Shown here: in pieces, positions 7,390-15,134 of the stretch
How positions within the stretch are numbered: the stretch's first letter is position 1
How the letters are laid out: each line of letters opens with the position of its first letter
NCBI GenBank assembly: GCA_041441555.1
Contig: JASDSW010000052.1
Location: forward strand, 1-17,696
Direction: 5' to 3'
DNA length: 17,696 nt
Source of the DNA: Pseudaeromonas sp041441555
GTDB taxonomy: Bacteria > Pseudomonadota > Gammaproteobacteria > Enterobacterales > Aeromonadaceae
Program-made: the position numbers and the translations under genes
Notes under the pieces: model-generated
Told to the model about the DNA's origin: nothing
Seen by the model: only the letters and a program-made list of their open reading frames with translations
Databases searched by the model: none

Positions 7390-8133
7390 TTACGGGTGTG
7401 GTAACAGCAGGAGCCGCACGATCTGGGCACTCTGCTGTGCCAGGCTCTGCTCAAGACAGAGATATGTCAGAGTCAGCAGCAACAAGGCTCCCAGGCCATA
7501 GAGGGCCAACGGTAGCGGTGGCGTTTCCCGACGGGTGGTCGGTTGCGGCTGGGGTGTCAGGTACAGGGTGGCGCTATGCGTGGCCAGGGCATCTGGATAG
7601 AGCAAGTGGTGTAATTGTTGCCGGAGTTGGTGGAGAGCCATCTCGCCCTGAGGCTGGATGCGATAGCGCCCCTCGTAGCCCAGATGCAGACACAGATCGG
7701 CAAACTGCAGCAATTCTCGATGTTGGTTGGGATGGCTCATGAAATGCTGCAGGCGGACAAAGAATTGCTCGCCCCCCCAGCTCTGCTGATGAAAGCGGGT
7801 GAGCAGTGAATGGCTGGACCAGATGCCACAACTGCCCCAGGGCTGACTCATCACGGCTTCATCCAGAACGCAGCAGAGCAAATAGCGAAAATCGCTGATG
7901 GTCTGCCGATCGAAGCCCTGATGAACCAGCGGTAACTCCAGGGCGAGAATTTCATCGCTGACCAGTTGGTAAAGTTCCGCCTCGGCGTGTGGTGTGCTCG
8001 CCTGTCGGAGGTGGAGAGCCAGACGCAGTAGCGGGCTGGCTGACTCAATCAGTGGGTTGGCGCCGAGTTGTGCCTCGGTGGTTTGCCGCATGGCCGGAAT
8101 GGGCCACTGGCTGGGAGAGAGTGTGGGTCGCAT
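7390..8133 (-). CDS. tssL: T6SS inner-membrane protein TssL (DotU/IcmH family)
   Basis: TssL is the small inner-membrane partner of TssM and docks the baseplate at the membrane complex. The 247-residue protein shows the DotU cytoplasmic helical domain (about 30-180), with DEAVMSQPWG at 91-100 and the signature LGYEGRYR at 151-158. One C-terminal membrane span follows (about 207-227), giving the usual tail-anchored topology. No OmpA-like peptidoglycan-binding extension is present. The ATG at 8133 follows GAGGA at correct spacing; an upstream in-frame extension to 8244 would run into tssK and was rejected. In V. cholerae clpV follows tssL, but here vasH begins 29 bp after the stop. Confidence 0.93.
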   Translation of the reverse strand: MRPTLSPSQWPIPAMRQTTEAQLGANPLIESASPLLRLALHLRQASTPHAEAELYQLVSDEILALELPLVHQGFDRQTISDFRYLLCCVLDEAVMSQPWGSCGIWSSHSLLTRFHQQSWGGEQFFVRLQHFMSHPNQHRELLQFADLCLHLGYEGRYRIQPQGEMALHQLRQQLHHLLYPDALATHSATLYLTPQPQPTTRRETPPLPLALYGLGALLLLTLTYLCLEQSLAQQSAQIVRLLLLPHP

Positions 8134-8188
8134 CAAAATTCCTCTATGGCATCTGAACTCGGCGCTTGGTTTGAGACTTATATGGGCC

Positions 8189-9490
8189 TTAGCTGCGGAT
8201 GGCCCAGAGTTGCAGCTCAAGTGCCGGGAACTCGCCGGCAACATGCAGGGCCAGTTGCGTGCCTTGGCTCAGTCCGTGCCACTCCGGAGATTGGAGGTCG
8301 AGCTGGAAGTAACTGAATCCGGCGTGATAAGGCAGGTGGCGCGGCACCACGGGCAGCGCTTGCAACGGGATCCCCGGGAGCTGCAGGGCGATCAACTCGT
8401 GGATCCGCTCTGGCGTGGCGATTTTGCTCTGTTGGGGAAACTGGCGATGCAACTGCTCCTGGGGCAGCTGCGCCTTGACGGCCAGCACCAGAGCCACCTG
8501 TGTCAGCGACTCCAGCGCATGCAACGAACCACTCCAGAGCCCGTATGGCTGCGACTGCAGTGGTAGTGGAATAGCTCTGGGCGTGATGACGGTGCCCAGG
8601 GCGAGCCGTATTTGCGCCAACAGGGCGTTGAAGCACTCTTGAGGCGCCTGATGCTGGTATGGCATGAGCTCGGCGGGGCGTCGTTGCTCGCTGGTGAAGG
8701 TGGCCAGCTCCGCCGCCAGTTGAGCCAGTTGGCTGAAGAGCCGCTCTGGATGAACGCGCGGTTGCTGGGCCAGGTGTGCCAGCAGGGGCTGATAGCGATT
8801 TAGAAGCTGGAGCAACAACAGGTCATGCCATTCGGCAATCTCCTGCTGTTGCGGGGCGGCCAGTCGGCGACTCAAATGGTTGGCGCGCTCCGTTAACAGC
8901 AGAACGACCTCCTCCAAGGCGCGCTGCAATGGGGGCATGGCCGCCACCGCCATCGCGCAGGGTAAGAAGTGGGGATCCAGCAGCAGGGCGCCATCGACTT
9001 GTTGACCCAGCAGGCGGGCGACGGGGAGGGTGAGATAGCCTTGCCGGTCATCCTGCTCCAGTAGGATCTTCGGTTGTAGATGGGCCATCTCCAACTCGGT
9101 GCCGGGATGATTCGGCTCATGGTCGTCCCGCAGTTCGTGGCGTTGGTATTCACAGCGAGTCGAGTCGGGATGCGCGTCCGATGCCAAGGCCAGATAGATG
9201 AGCTGGTTCGGTCGGGTTTCGCCGGACAGGTGACGCGAGGGTGGCGCGAGATCTACCGCCGGAAAGTGGCAAAAGGTGCCATCGGCAAAGAGGGCTCTGC
9301 CCTGGGAGAGGGCGAGATGCCCCGCCTGCAGCAGTTGTTCATCGATCTGCAGCTGCAGGATGCCGTAATGGAAGCTGGTCAGGCTACGCAGACGATTCTG
9401 CAGTTGATAGTCCCAGTGGCGTTGCTGTTGCTGAAAGTGCTGAGGGCGAAGAAACATCCCCTCCCGCCAGGTGACTCGATTATGGTGCAT
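8189..9490 (-). CDS. tssK: T6SS baseplate protein TssK
   Basis: TssK is the cytoplasmic trimeric adaptor that links the TssEFG wedges to the TssJLM membrane complex. The 433-residue protein begins with the family signature NRVTWREGMFLRPQHFQQQ (residues 4-22) and matches the usual length of about 440. A receptor-binding-like C-terminal domain is expected after about residue 310. There is no signal peptide or membrane span. Two ATGs are possible, at 9496 (overlapping the tssJ stop as TAATG) and at 9490. I chose 9490 because the GAGGAG site then has a spacing close to 8 bases; either gives the same protein apart from two residues. A 55-bp gap follows before tssL, one of the larger gaps inside the operon. 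Confidence 0.93.
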   Translation of the reverse strand: MHHNRVTWREGMFLRPQHFQQQQRHWDYQLQNRLRSLTSFHYGILQLQIDEQLLQAGHLALSQGRALFADGTFCHFPAVDLAPPSRHLSGETRPNQLIYLALASDAHPDSTRCEYQRHELRDDHEPNHPGTELEMAHLQPKILLEQDDRQGYLTLPVARLLGQQVDGALLLDPHFLPCAMAVAAMPPLQRALEEVVLLLTERANHLSRRLAAPQQQEIAEWHDLLLLQLLNRYQPLLAHLAQQPRVHPERLFSQLAQLAAELATFTSEQRRPAELMPYQHQAPQECFNALLAQIRLALGTVITPRAIPLPLQSQPYGLWSGSLHALESLTQVALVLAVKAQLPQEQLHRQFPQQSKIATPERIHELIALQLPGIPLQALPVVPRHLPYHAGFSYFQLDLQSPEWHGLSQGTQLALHVAGEFPALELQLWAIRS

Positions 9491-9495
9491 CGCCA

Positions 9496-10014
9496 TTACT
9501 CCTCCTCCCGTTGCAACAGAATGCGGTCGCTGTGCAGGTGCACCAGCAGTTGATAGTGGTGACCCAAGGGGTCGATGCGGATCAGCTGTCGCCACTGGGC
9601 CCGCTCTGGATCGGCATAGTGGGCAATGACACCGAGATACCGCGTCTGCTCATCGAGCGGGAAGTTGGGCAGATAGCGAAATTCGGCGGGGGTCAGGGTG
9701 TACTCCTGATGATCGAGGTAGTTCTTGCCCAGCGCCTTGGCAAGATCCTGGCGCAGCTGCTGATAGTCGGCACTCAACAGGCGAGACTCTTCGGACAGGC
9801 GGACGATCTGCAGCTCCAGCGGATTGGCTTGGCCCTCTCGCCCCGGGTTGAGCGTCTCATCGGCGACCAGGGCTATGCCCAGGGTGGAGGGCTGGCTGCC
9901 AGGGGCGCCGACCGGGATCTCCGGATCCATCAGTACCTGACCGATTTTTCCCAGGGTGCTGCAGCCCAGCAACGGCCACAACAAGATGAAAAGACGCAGT
10001 GGAATGGATGGCAT
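9496..10014 (-). CDS. tssJ: T6SS outer-membrane lipoprotein TssJ
   Basis: TssJ anchors the TssM periplasmic domain to the outer membrane. The 172-residue precursor has a short lipoprotein signal peptide with Arg7, a hydrophobic core (LFILLWPLL) and lipobox LLGC, with lipidated Cys18 followed by Ser (so no inner-membrane retention Asp at +2). The mature part has the beta-sandwich pattern of the family, including YTLTPAEFRYLPNFPLDEQTRYLGVIA-like strands and the PERAQWRQ stretch. Its ATG follows GGAG eight bases upstream and lies 3 bp after the tssG stop. In V. cholerae an FHA-domain gene lies between tssG and tssJ; it is absent here. Confidence 0.92.
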   Translation of the reverse strand: MPSIPLRLFILLWPLLGCSTLGKIGQVLMDPEIPVGAPGSQPSTLGIALVADETLNPGREGQANPLELQIVRLSEESRLLSADYQQLRQDLAKALGKNYLDHQEYTLTPAEFRYLPNFPLDEQTRYLGVIAHYADPERAQWRQLIRIDPLGHHYQLLVHLHSDRILLQREEE

Positions 10015-10017
10015 GGC

Positions 10018-10950
10018 TTACTCCTCTACCGAAAAAACCAATTGGGGGATGTCGGGGACTTGCCCTAGGAAACAGCTCTGACCAAGTCTGGCTCGGGGCG
10101 CTGAGCCCAGGTGCCAGCGCGGCGCCTCCCCCGGGGCCAGCTCCAGCTGTAGATCCCAGACCAATCCTTGCCGGAGTTGCTGGGCGATCAGCGATCGCAG
10201 CCTGGCCAGGTCACGGCCGTTGGGCAGCAACGAGCGAAACTGTGCGAGCCTCAACTGCTGCAGCCGCAGACGGAATTTACCGGCGCAATCGGCGACGCTG
10301 GGTCCCAGCAGCAGGTTTTCGCCCAATGTCATCTGGCTCACCCCCAAGCGATTCTGTTGTTCCGGGCTCAGGGGGACCCGGCGGTGTTGCCAGGCGTGAA
10401 TGGTGACGAGGGGATAGCCAAAGCAGTAACGGATGATGCTGCACAGGGCGGCGGCGCTTTGTCCTGCCGCGGTCAAGCTTGAGGCCCCGCTCAACCACTG
10501 CTCGGGCGGGATACTCAGTGGGGGTGGGCCGCTCAACGCCAGCAGGCAACGGGAGAGACAATCGGTGCCTCCTGGCCGGGCTCGCAGCTCATAGCGATAT
10601 TTGCGCCAGATCCGGTGGAGCAACGTTAACCAGCGCTGGTGGAACAGGTCGAGAAACTCAGTGAGCTGGTTTTGCTGTTGCCGCTGGTACCAGGCCAGGG
10701 CATCCAGATAGTAGCCCGGCAGAGGCGATTGACTGCCCTGCAAACCGAGGAAGGCAACCTCGATGCCGGGAGTGGGGTGTCGTCGATAGGTAATGACCTC
10801 CCCAGGGGCAAACTCCAACCCCGCGTTGGTCCGGAAGCGGATGGGCGCTGGCTGGGGATCGGGGTTCAGCTCCGGATCCACTCCCAGCTCGCGGTATAGC
10901 CGCTCGACCAGGACAGGGAAATGATAGGCGTGGTGAGCTCGGTTCGTCAT
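10018..10950 (-). CDS. tssG: T6SS baseplate protein TssG
   Basis: TssG forms the baseplate wedge with two TssF and one TssE. The 310-residue product starts with the family-like MTNRAHHAYHFPVLVERLYRE region and contains the central FxHxG-like motif area, with a C-terminal RARLGQSCFLG element (about residues 287-297). That element corresponds to the conserved TssG ending. It is cytoplasmic. The ATG at 10950 overlaps the tssF stop as ATGA. An in-frame GTG at 10983 would add 11 residues inside tssF and has no ribosome-binding site, so I rejected it. The chosen start also has a weak Shine-Dalgarno sequence, which suggests translation by coupling to tssF. Confidence 0.9.
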   Translation of the reverse strand: MTNRAHHAYHFPVLVERLYRELGVDPELNPDPQPAPIRFRTNAGLEFAPGEVITYRRHPTPGIEVAFLGLQGSQSPLPGYYLDALAWYQRQQQNQLTEFLDLFHQRWLTLLHRIWRKYRYELRARPGGTDCLSRCLLALSGPPPLSIPPEQWLSGASSLTAAGQSAAALCSIIRYCFGYPLVTIHAWQHRRVPLSPEQQNRLGVSQMTLGENLLLGPSVADCAGKFRLRLQQLRLAQFRSLLPNGRDLARLRSLIAQQLRQGLVWDLQLELAPGEAPRWHLGSAPRARLGQSCFLGQVPDIPQLVFSVEE

Positions 10951-12704
10951 AGTAGAGGTCGGGTTCCGCTCATGGGGGGCCACAGGTATCGTTCACCGGT
11001 ATGCGGGTTGAGGATCTCCAACTGGTGGAACGAATTGATGCTGACGTACTGCGCCAGGAAGTGGGCCAGCACACAACCGAACAGGTAGAGCTCTCCTTCG
11101 GAGCCGAATGATTGGCCATCCATCTGCAACTGGCTGTGCAGCCCCCGGATCGGTAGTCCCTCGAAGAGTCGTTCGTTGCTGTGTGTGGTCAGGCTCAGCA
11201 TTGCCGCCAGTCGGGCATCGTGTTGTCGTTTGGCATCTGGACTGATGCTGGCACCGGTTGAAAAACTGGCCAGCAGGGCTTGCAGCCGCTCCTTGTCCAG
11301 CAGGGTGTGATAGTGGTGACGCAGCTGATTCAGGAGCAGCCAGTGCTGACTCTCGTCCAACGGCGGGTAGCAGGCGGCGCTCGGTCGCAGCAGGTTCTGG
11401 CAACGGCTGTGCGAGGGGGAGTTCCCGGTCGGCAGGTGAATGGCGCCCGGAGGCAGTTGGCTGGGCTGATTGCGATCGCAGCAGGTCAGGGTGATGGAGA
11501 TGCTCTCCCCTGGCTCGGGGAGATGGCTTCCCGGCGCATCGAGAAAGGAGAGCGAGTGCTGCAGCCCTTCGCCGTTGAGACGGGGACGGCTATGCAATCG
11601 ATACTGGCCGTCCGCAGCGTTTCCCGGTGGGGTAAAGGGGGAAAATGGGCGGTAGCATACCGGTTGGGCCTGACTGAATGCCGAGGCGTCGGTGTGGGGG
11701 TGAGGACGCCAACTCTCGACCCGGTCGACACTGAAGATCTCGTAGGCTTCAGGCTCTTGCTGTTGGGCGCGCAATGGATATTCGTGATGATAGCCATGCC
11801 GATAGATGGGTTCGGCCTCCTGCTGGAACAGGTTGGCGGCGGGAAAGCAGTTTGGCAGCAGGCTCTGATCGTCGATGACCAGGGTGCTGGGGAGCGGTCG
11901 ATTGAAATGAAAATGCAGATGGAACTGCGAAACCAGCCCCTGAGCCGCCAGTGCCGCGGGTGGTCTCAGCTTGAAGAACAGCAAGGTGTTGGCGCAGGCA
12001 TAGTATTGCTGGAGCAGTGCATGGGCCGGGAAACCAACCGCCGAGGCGGGAAGTAGAGCCTCCTCGGGCGTAAAGCCAATGGGTACCAGGCTGTTGGCGG
12101 AGAGCGAACTGCTGCGAGAACCATACTCCAGCTCGATGTGGCTCAGTCGTTGACGCAGCCACAGATAGAGATCGCTGGCGGCGGCCAGCTCCCCTCCCAG
12201 GTGGAAGGTCAGCTGCTCGAGCGCCAGCTGTTCGGTGGCGGTGGGCGAGAAGAGATCCAAGGTCAGGCTCAAGCGGTCGCGTTGCGCATTCAGCGTGACC
12301 TGACTCCGGGCCGGGTAGATCCAGCCGTCATGGCAGGTGCGGAAGCGGCATCGGCGCCCGGTAACCGGCTCACTGTCGATCTCGCAGCCCGCCGCTAGCC
12401 AGGCGGGCTGCTGGCAGGCATGCGGGATCGGCTGAAAGTGCAACACCGTCAGGCTGGGCGTGATCTGCAACAGGTGGGGGGCGACCAGTTGTAGTAGCCC
12501 CTGGCTTAACTCGGGAAATTGATCGTCGATCCGGGCCCGCAATGTCGCCGTGAGAAAAGCAGCCCCCTCCAGCAACCGCTCGACATCCGGGTCGCTGTTG
12601 GCATGACTCAGGTAATGACTCAATCCGGGGTAGGCGCAGGCCAGCTCGCGCCCCTGCTGTCGCAGGCGTGCGAGCTCATCCTGAAAATAGTGCTCCAGGC
12701 GCAT
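10947..12704 (-). CDS. tssF: T6SS baseplate protein TssF
   Basis: TssF is the largest wedge protein of the baseplate. The 585-residue product has the highly conserved N-terminus YFQDELARLRQQGRELA (residues 6-22) and the signature DPDVERLLEGAAFLTA (about 38-53), followed by FPELSQGLLQLVAPHLL. Length and ending are normal for the family (about 580-600 residues). It is cytoplasmic and partners with TssG and TssE, whose genes flank it. Its ATG overlaps the tssE stop by one base (TGATG) and follows GGAGG at 8 bases. It overlaps tssG by 4 bp. No damage to the frame is visible. Confidence 0.95.
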   Translation of the reverse strand: MRLEHYFQDELARLRQQGRELACAYPGLSHYLSHANSDPDVERLLEGAAFLTATLRARIDDQFPELSQGLLQLVAPHLLQITPSLTVLHFQPIPHACQQPAWLAAGCEIDSEPVTGRRCRFRTCHDGWIYPARSQVTLNAQRDRLSLTLDLFSPTATEQLALEQLTFHLGGELAAASDLYLWLRQRLSHIELEYGSRSSSLSANSLVPIGFTPEEALLPASAVGFPAHALLQQYYACANTLLFFKLRPPAALAAQGLVSQFHLHFHFNRPLPSTLVIDDQSLLPNCFPAANLFQQEAEPIYRHGYHHEYPLRAQQQEPEAYEIFSVDRVESWRPHPHTDASAFSQAQPVCYRPFSPFTPPGNAADGQYRLHSRPRLNGEGLQHSLSFLDAPGSHLPEPGESISITLTCCDRNQPSQLPPGAIHLPTGNSPSHSRCQNLLRPSAACYPPLDESQHWLLLNQLRHHYHTLLDKERLQALLASFSTGASISPDAKRQHDARLAAMLSLTTHSNERLFEGLPIRGLHSQLQMDGQSFGSEGELYLFGCVLAHFLAQYVSINSFHQLEILNPHTGERYLWPPMSGTRPLL

Positions 12705-13126
12705 CAGATCAGCCTCCGCTCGCGGCGCAGGCCATCGAAGAGCAGGGTAAAGCTGGTGGTCTGACGTCGAGCCTGCCCCTGGAGACGGATTTCACCGGCG
12801 ATGTGAAAGGCCAACTGCAAGGGATCCTCGGTATTGGCCGAGTGGCTTACCCGGATCTGCTGCAATCTCGGCTCATAGCGCTGGAGACAGTCACGGATGG
12901 CGTCCGCAATCTGCTCATGCAGATCGTGAGCGGCCAGATGGCTCGCATTGAAATCACTGATCCCCAGATCCGGTGCGCTTCGACAACTGTCGAGGCGACA
13001 GTTGAGTAACAGCTCCAGATGGCGACGAATAGAGGCCAGGCGGCTGGTCGGCTCCTCCGACTGCGGGGCGGTCTCCTGGCTCAATCGCTCCAGGAGGCGA
13101 GTCGGTGCCACGGATCTCGGCATCAT
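12704..13126 (-). CDS. tssE: T6SS baseplate protein TssE (gp25-like)
   Basis: TssE is the gp25-like baseplate subunit that nucleates sheath assembly. The 140-residue product starts MMPRSVAPTRLLERL, with TRLLERL matching the family's SLLDRL start. It continues with a gp25 core (LELLLNCRLDS, then PDLGISDFNA and IRDCLQRYEPRLQQIRV) and ends in beta strands (TSFTLLFDGLRR). The frame is open upstream to 13339 inside tssC. I chose the ATG at 13126 because it lies 8 bases after GGAG and just past the tssC stop. It overlaps tssF by one base. Length is typical for the family. Confidence 0.92.
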   Translation of the reverse strand: MMPRSVAPTRLLERLSQETAPQSEEPTSRLASIRRHLELLLNCRLDSCRSAPDLGISDFNASHLAAHDLHEQIADAIRDCLQRYEPRLQQIRVSHSANTEDPLQLAFHIAGEIRLQGQARRQTTSFTLLFDGLRRERRLI

Positions 13127-13130
13127 GGCA

Positions 13131-14600
13131 TTACTCCTTGTCGAGGCGACCGACCAGGGCCAGCTCGAAACTGGCGCCCATGTATTTGAAGTGGGGGCGG
13201 ACCGATAGGGCGACCTGATACCAACCGGGATCATCGGCGACATCCAGCACCTGTACCCGGGCGCTGCGGAGTGGTCGGCGGCTGCGGACGTCGGCAGGAG
13301 GGTTCTCCTGATCGGCGACGTATTGGCGGATCCAGCCATTGAGTTCGCGCTCCAGATCCTGACGTTCCTTCCAGGTGCCGAGCTGCTCGCGTTGCAACAC
13401 CTTGAGGTAATGGGCCAGCCGATTCACGATGAACAGATAGGGGAGTTGGGTACCGAGTCGGTGATTCAGTGTGGCTTGGCGCCCCTCCGGGGTATTGGCA
13501 AACAGCTTGGGCTTTTGCACCGAATTGGCCGAGAAGAAGGCCGCGTTGTTACTCTCCTTGCGCATGGTCAGCGCGATGAAGCCCTCCTCGGCCAGCTCGT
13601 ATTCGCGACGATCGGTGATCAGAACCTCGGTTGGGATCTTGGCCTGCAGTTGGCCCAGAGACTCGAACAGGTGGACGGGAAGATCGCGGATGGCGCCCCC
13701 ACTCTGTGGTCCTATGATGTTCGGGCACCACCGGTATTTGGCGAAGCTGTCGGTCAGGGCGGTCGCCAGCAAGAAGGCGGTGTTCCCCCACAGATAGTGC
13801 TGTGGATCGCCGGTGGTCTGCTCCTGGTAGTGGAAGCCGCGGACCGGATTATCGGTGGGGCCATAGGGCAAGCGCACCAGAAACCGCGGGGCCGTCAACC
13901 CGAGGTAACGCGCATCCTCCGACTCGCGCAGTGCGCGCCAGCGGGTATGACTGGGGCCGGCGAGCAACGACTTCAGATCCTTGACGGCGGCCAGCTCACT
14001 GAAGTTGTCGAGGCCGAAGAAGCTGGGAGCCACGGCAGAGAGAAAGGGGGCGTGGGCCATGGCGCCGACGGCGCTCAGATGGTGCAGCAGCCGAATATCC
14101 GGGGCGCTGGGGCTGAACGCATAGTCGCCGATTACCGCGGCTATGGGCTCTCCGCCAAACTGGCCGTAACCGCTGGCATACAGGTGTTGATAGATGGCGG
14201 ATTGGGTGGGCTCGGCGGCCTGATCGAAGTCCTCGAGTAGCTCTTGTTGGGTGGCCGACAACACTAGGATCCGGATGTTTTCCCGAAAGTCGGTGCGATC
14301 CACCAGCAGCTTCAGTGAGCGCCAGCTTGCCTCCAACTGCTGCAGTGCCGGGGTATGCAGTATTTCATCCATCAGTTGGCCCAGTTGGCGATCAATCCCG
14401 ACGATCAGGTGGTCAACCCGGCTCTTGTTGATGGTCTCGGGCGATGATTCTGCCGGCTCCAGGCTCGTCAGCAGGGCCGCGACGCCACGGCGGGTGATGG
14501 CAAAACCGTCATCATCCGGTGTGAGTCGGGCGAGGGAAAGCACCTCGTCCAGCAGCTTGGTCGGGGGGAGGGTGTCAACGGCAGTCGTGGGGAGTGACAT
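13131..14600 (-). CDS. tssC: T6SS sheath protein TssC (VipB, large subunit)
   Basis: TssC forms, with TssB, the contractile sheath that surrounds the Hcp tube. The 489-residue protein is full length and highly conserved. Visible family segments are NKSRVDHLIVGIDRQLGQLMDEIL near residues 58-81, the SWRSLKLLVD segment and RWCPNIIGPQSGG (about 288-300), with ELALVGRLDKE at the C-terminus. Residues 16-26 (LLDEVLSLARL) followed by DDGFAITRRGV correspond to the N-terminal helix that ClpV binds in V. cholerae VipB, which is notable because no clpV gene is in the cluster. The ATG follows AGGAGA. The gene starts 18 bp after tssB and ends 4 bp before tssE. Confidence 0.97.
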   Translation of the reverse strand: MSLPTTAVDTLPPTKLLDEVLSLARLTPDDDGFAITRRGVAALLTSLEPAESSPETINKSRVDHLIVGIDRQLGQLMDEILHTPALQQLEASWRSLKLLVDRTDFRENIRILVLSATQQELLEDFDQAAEPTQSAIYQHLYASGYGQFGGEPIAAVIGDYAFSPSAPDIRLLHHLSAVGAMAHAPFLSAVAPSFFGLDNFSELAAVKDLKSLLAGPSHTRWRALRESEDARYLGLTAPRFLVRLPYGPTDNPVRGFHYQEQTTGDPQHYLWGNTAFLLATALTDSFAKYRWCPNIIGPQSGGAIRDLPVHLFESLGQLQAKIPTEVLITDRREYELAEEGFIALTMRKESNNAAFFSANSVQKPKLFANTPEGRQATLNHRLGTQLPYLFIVNRLAHYLKVLQREQLGTWKERQDLERELNGWIRQYVADQENPPADVRSRRPLRSARVQVLDVADDPGWYQVALSVRPHFKYMGASFELALVGRLDKE

Positions 14601-14618
14601 GTGGGTCTCCTTGTGGAA

Positions 14619-15122
14619 TCAGGCGTCAGGGGGGAGCAGGGAGAGCTCATGCAGCAACCGCTGGCGAGCTTCTGGATTGTGGAGCAGGGCCTGCAGACGT
14701 TGACGAAAGGCGGGCATGTTCCCCAGCGGTCCCTTGAGGGCGACGAGGGACTCGCGCAATTGCAACAGGCGGTGCAGCTCGGGAACCTGCTGGGCGATGC
14801 GATCCGGGGTGAAATCCTCCAGGGAGGCCAACTGTAACTGGATGGGCAGCTCTCGCGTCTCATCCGCGGCGTGTGGGTGACGAACGTTGAAGGCCAGCCG
14901 CAGGTTTGCCTCCTTCATCACGGCGTTGAAGTTTTGTGGCGTGATGCTGATACAGGCCCGCTGCTCCAGGGGGCGTTCATCACCGCCACCCTGCAGATTG
15001 GCGAGTACCAGCAAGGAGAGCGGCAGCTCGATGTCGCGACTGGTATCGCCGGTGGCCGGACGATACTTGATGTTGATGCGCTCTTTGGGCGCAACGGAGG
15101 ATTCGTCATAGGGGCTAGGCAC
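14619..15122 (-). CDS. tssB: T6SS sheath protein TssB (VipA, small subunit)
   Basis: TssB pairs with TssC to build the contractile sheath. The 167-residue protein matches the usual length of about 165-170 and carries the signature SVAPKERINIKYRPATGD (residues 9-26), then IELPLSLLVLANLQG and FNAVMKEANLRLAFNV. The C-terminal helix region (LQALLHNPEARQRLLHELSL) is intact. It is cytoplasmic. The start is GTG at 15122, chosen because GGAGAG sits six bases upstream and no better ATG exists before the conserved region. It is the first gene of the operon and faces the long intergenic region at 15123-15777, where the operon promoter must lie unless it is still further upstream. Confidence 0.96.
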   Translation of the reverse strand: MPSPYDESSVAPKERINIKYRPATGDTSRDIELPLSLLVLANLQGGGDERPLEQRACISITPQNFNAVMKEANLRLAFNVRHPHAADETRELPIQLQLASLEDFTPDRIAQQVPELHRLLQLRESLVALKGPLGNMPAFRQRLQALLHNPEARQRLLHELSLLPPDA

Positions 15123-15128
15123 GATTGG

Positions 15129-15134
15129 CTCTCC
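15129..15134 (-). promoter_or_regulatory. Ribosome-binding site supporting the GTG start of tssB
   Basis: On the minus strand GGAGAG is followed by six bases (CCAATC) and then GTG. This fixes the start of tssB at 15122, since the next in-frame candidates lie inside the conserved coding region. Confidence 0.7.

Noticed and set aside
8134..8244. Upstream extension of tssL into the end of tssK
   Set aside because: The ATG at 8133 has a good ribosome-binding site; the extra residues do not resemble DotU N-termini.
9266..9288. Possible minus-strand sigma-54 promoter (TGGCACC followed by TTTTGCC)
   Set aside because: Only three bases separate the TGGCAC and TTGC elements instead of five, and it lies inside tssK coding sequence.
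9491..9595. Upstream extension of tssK into tssJ
   Set aside because: The TssK signature NRVTWREGMFLRPQHF should lie within a few residues of the N-terminus, which fits the start at 9490 or 9496.
13127..13339. Upstream extension of tssE inside tssC
   Set aside because: The extension overlaps conserved tssC coding sequence. The ATG at 13126 has GGAG at good spacing and gives the normal TssE length.
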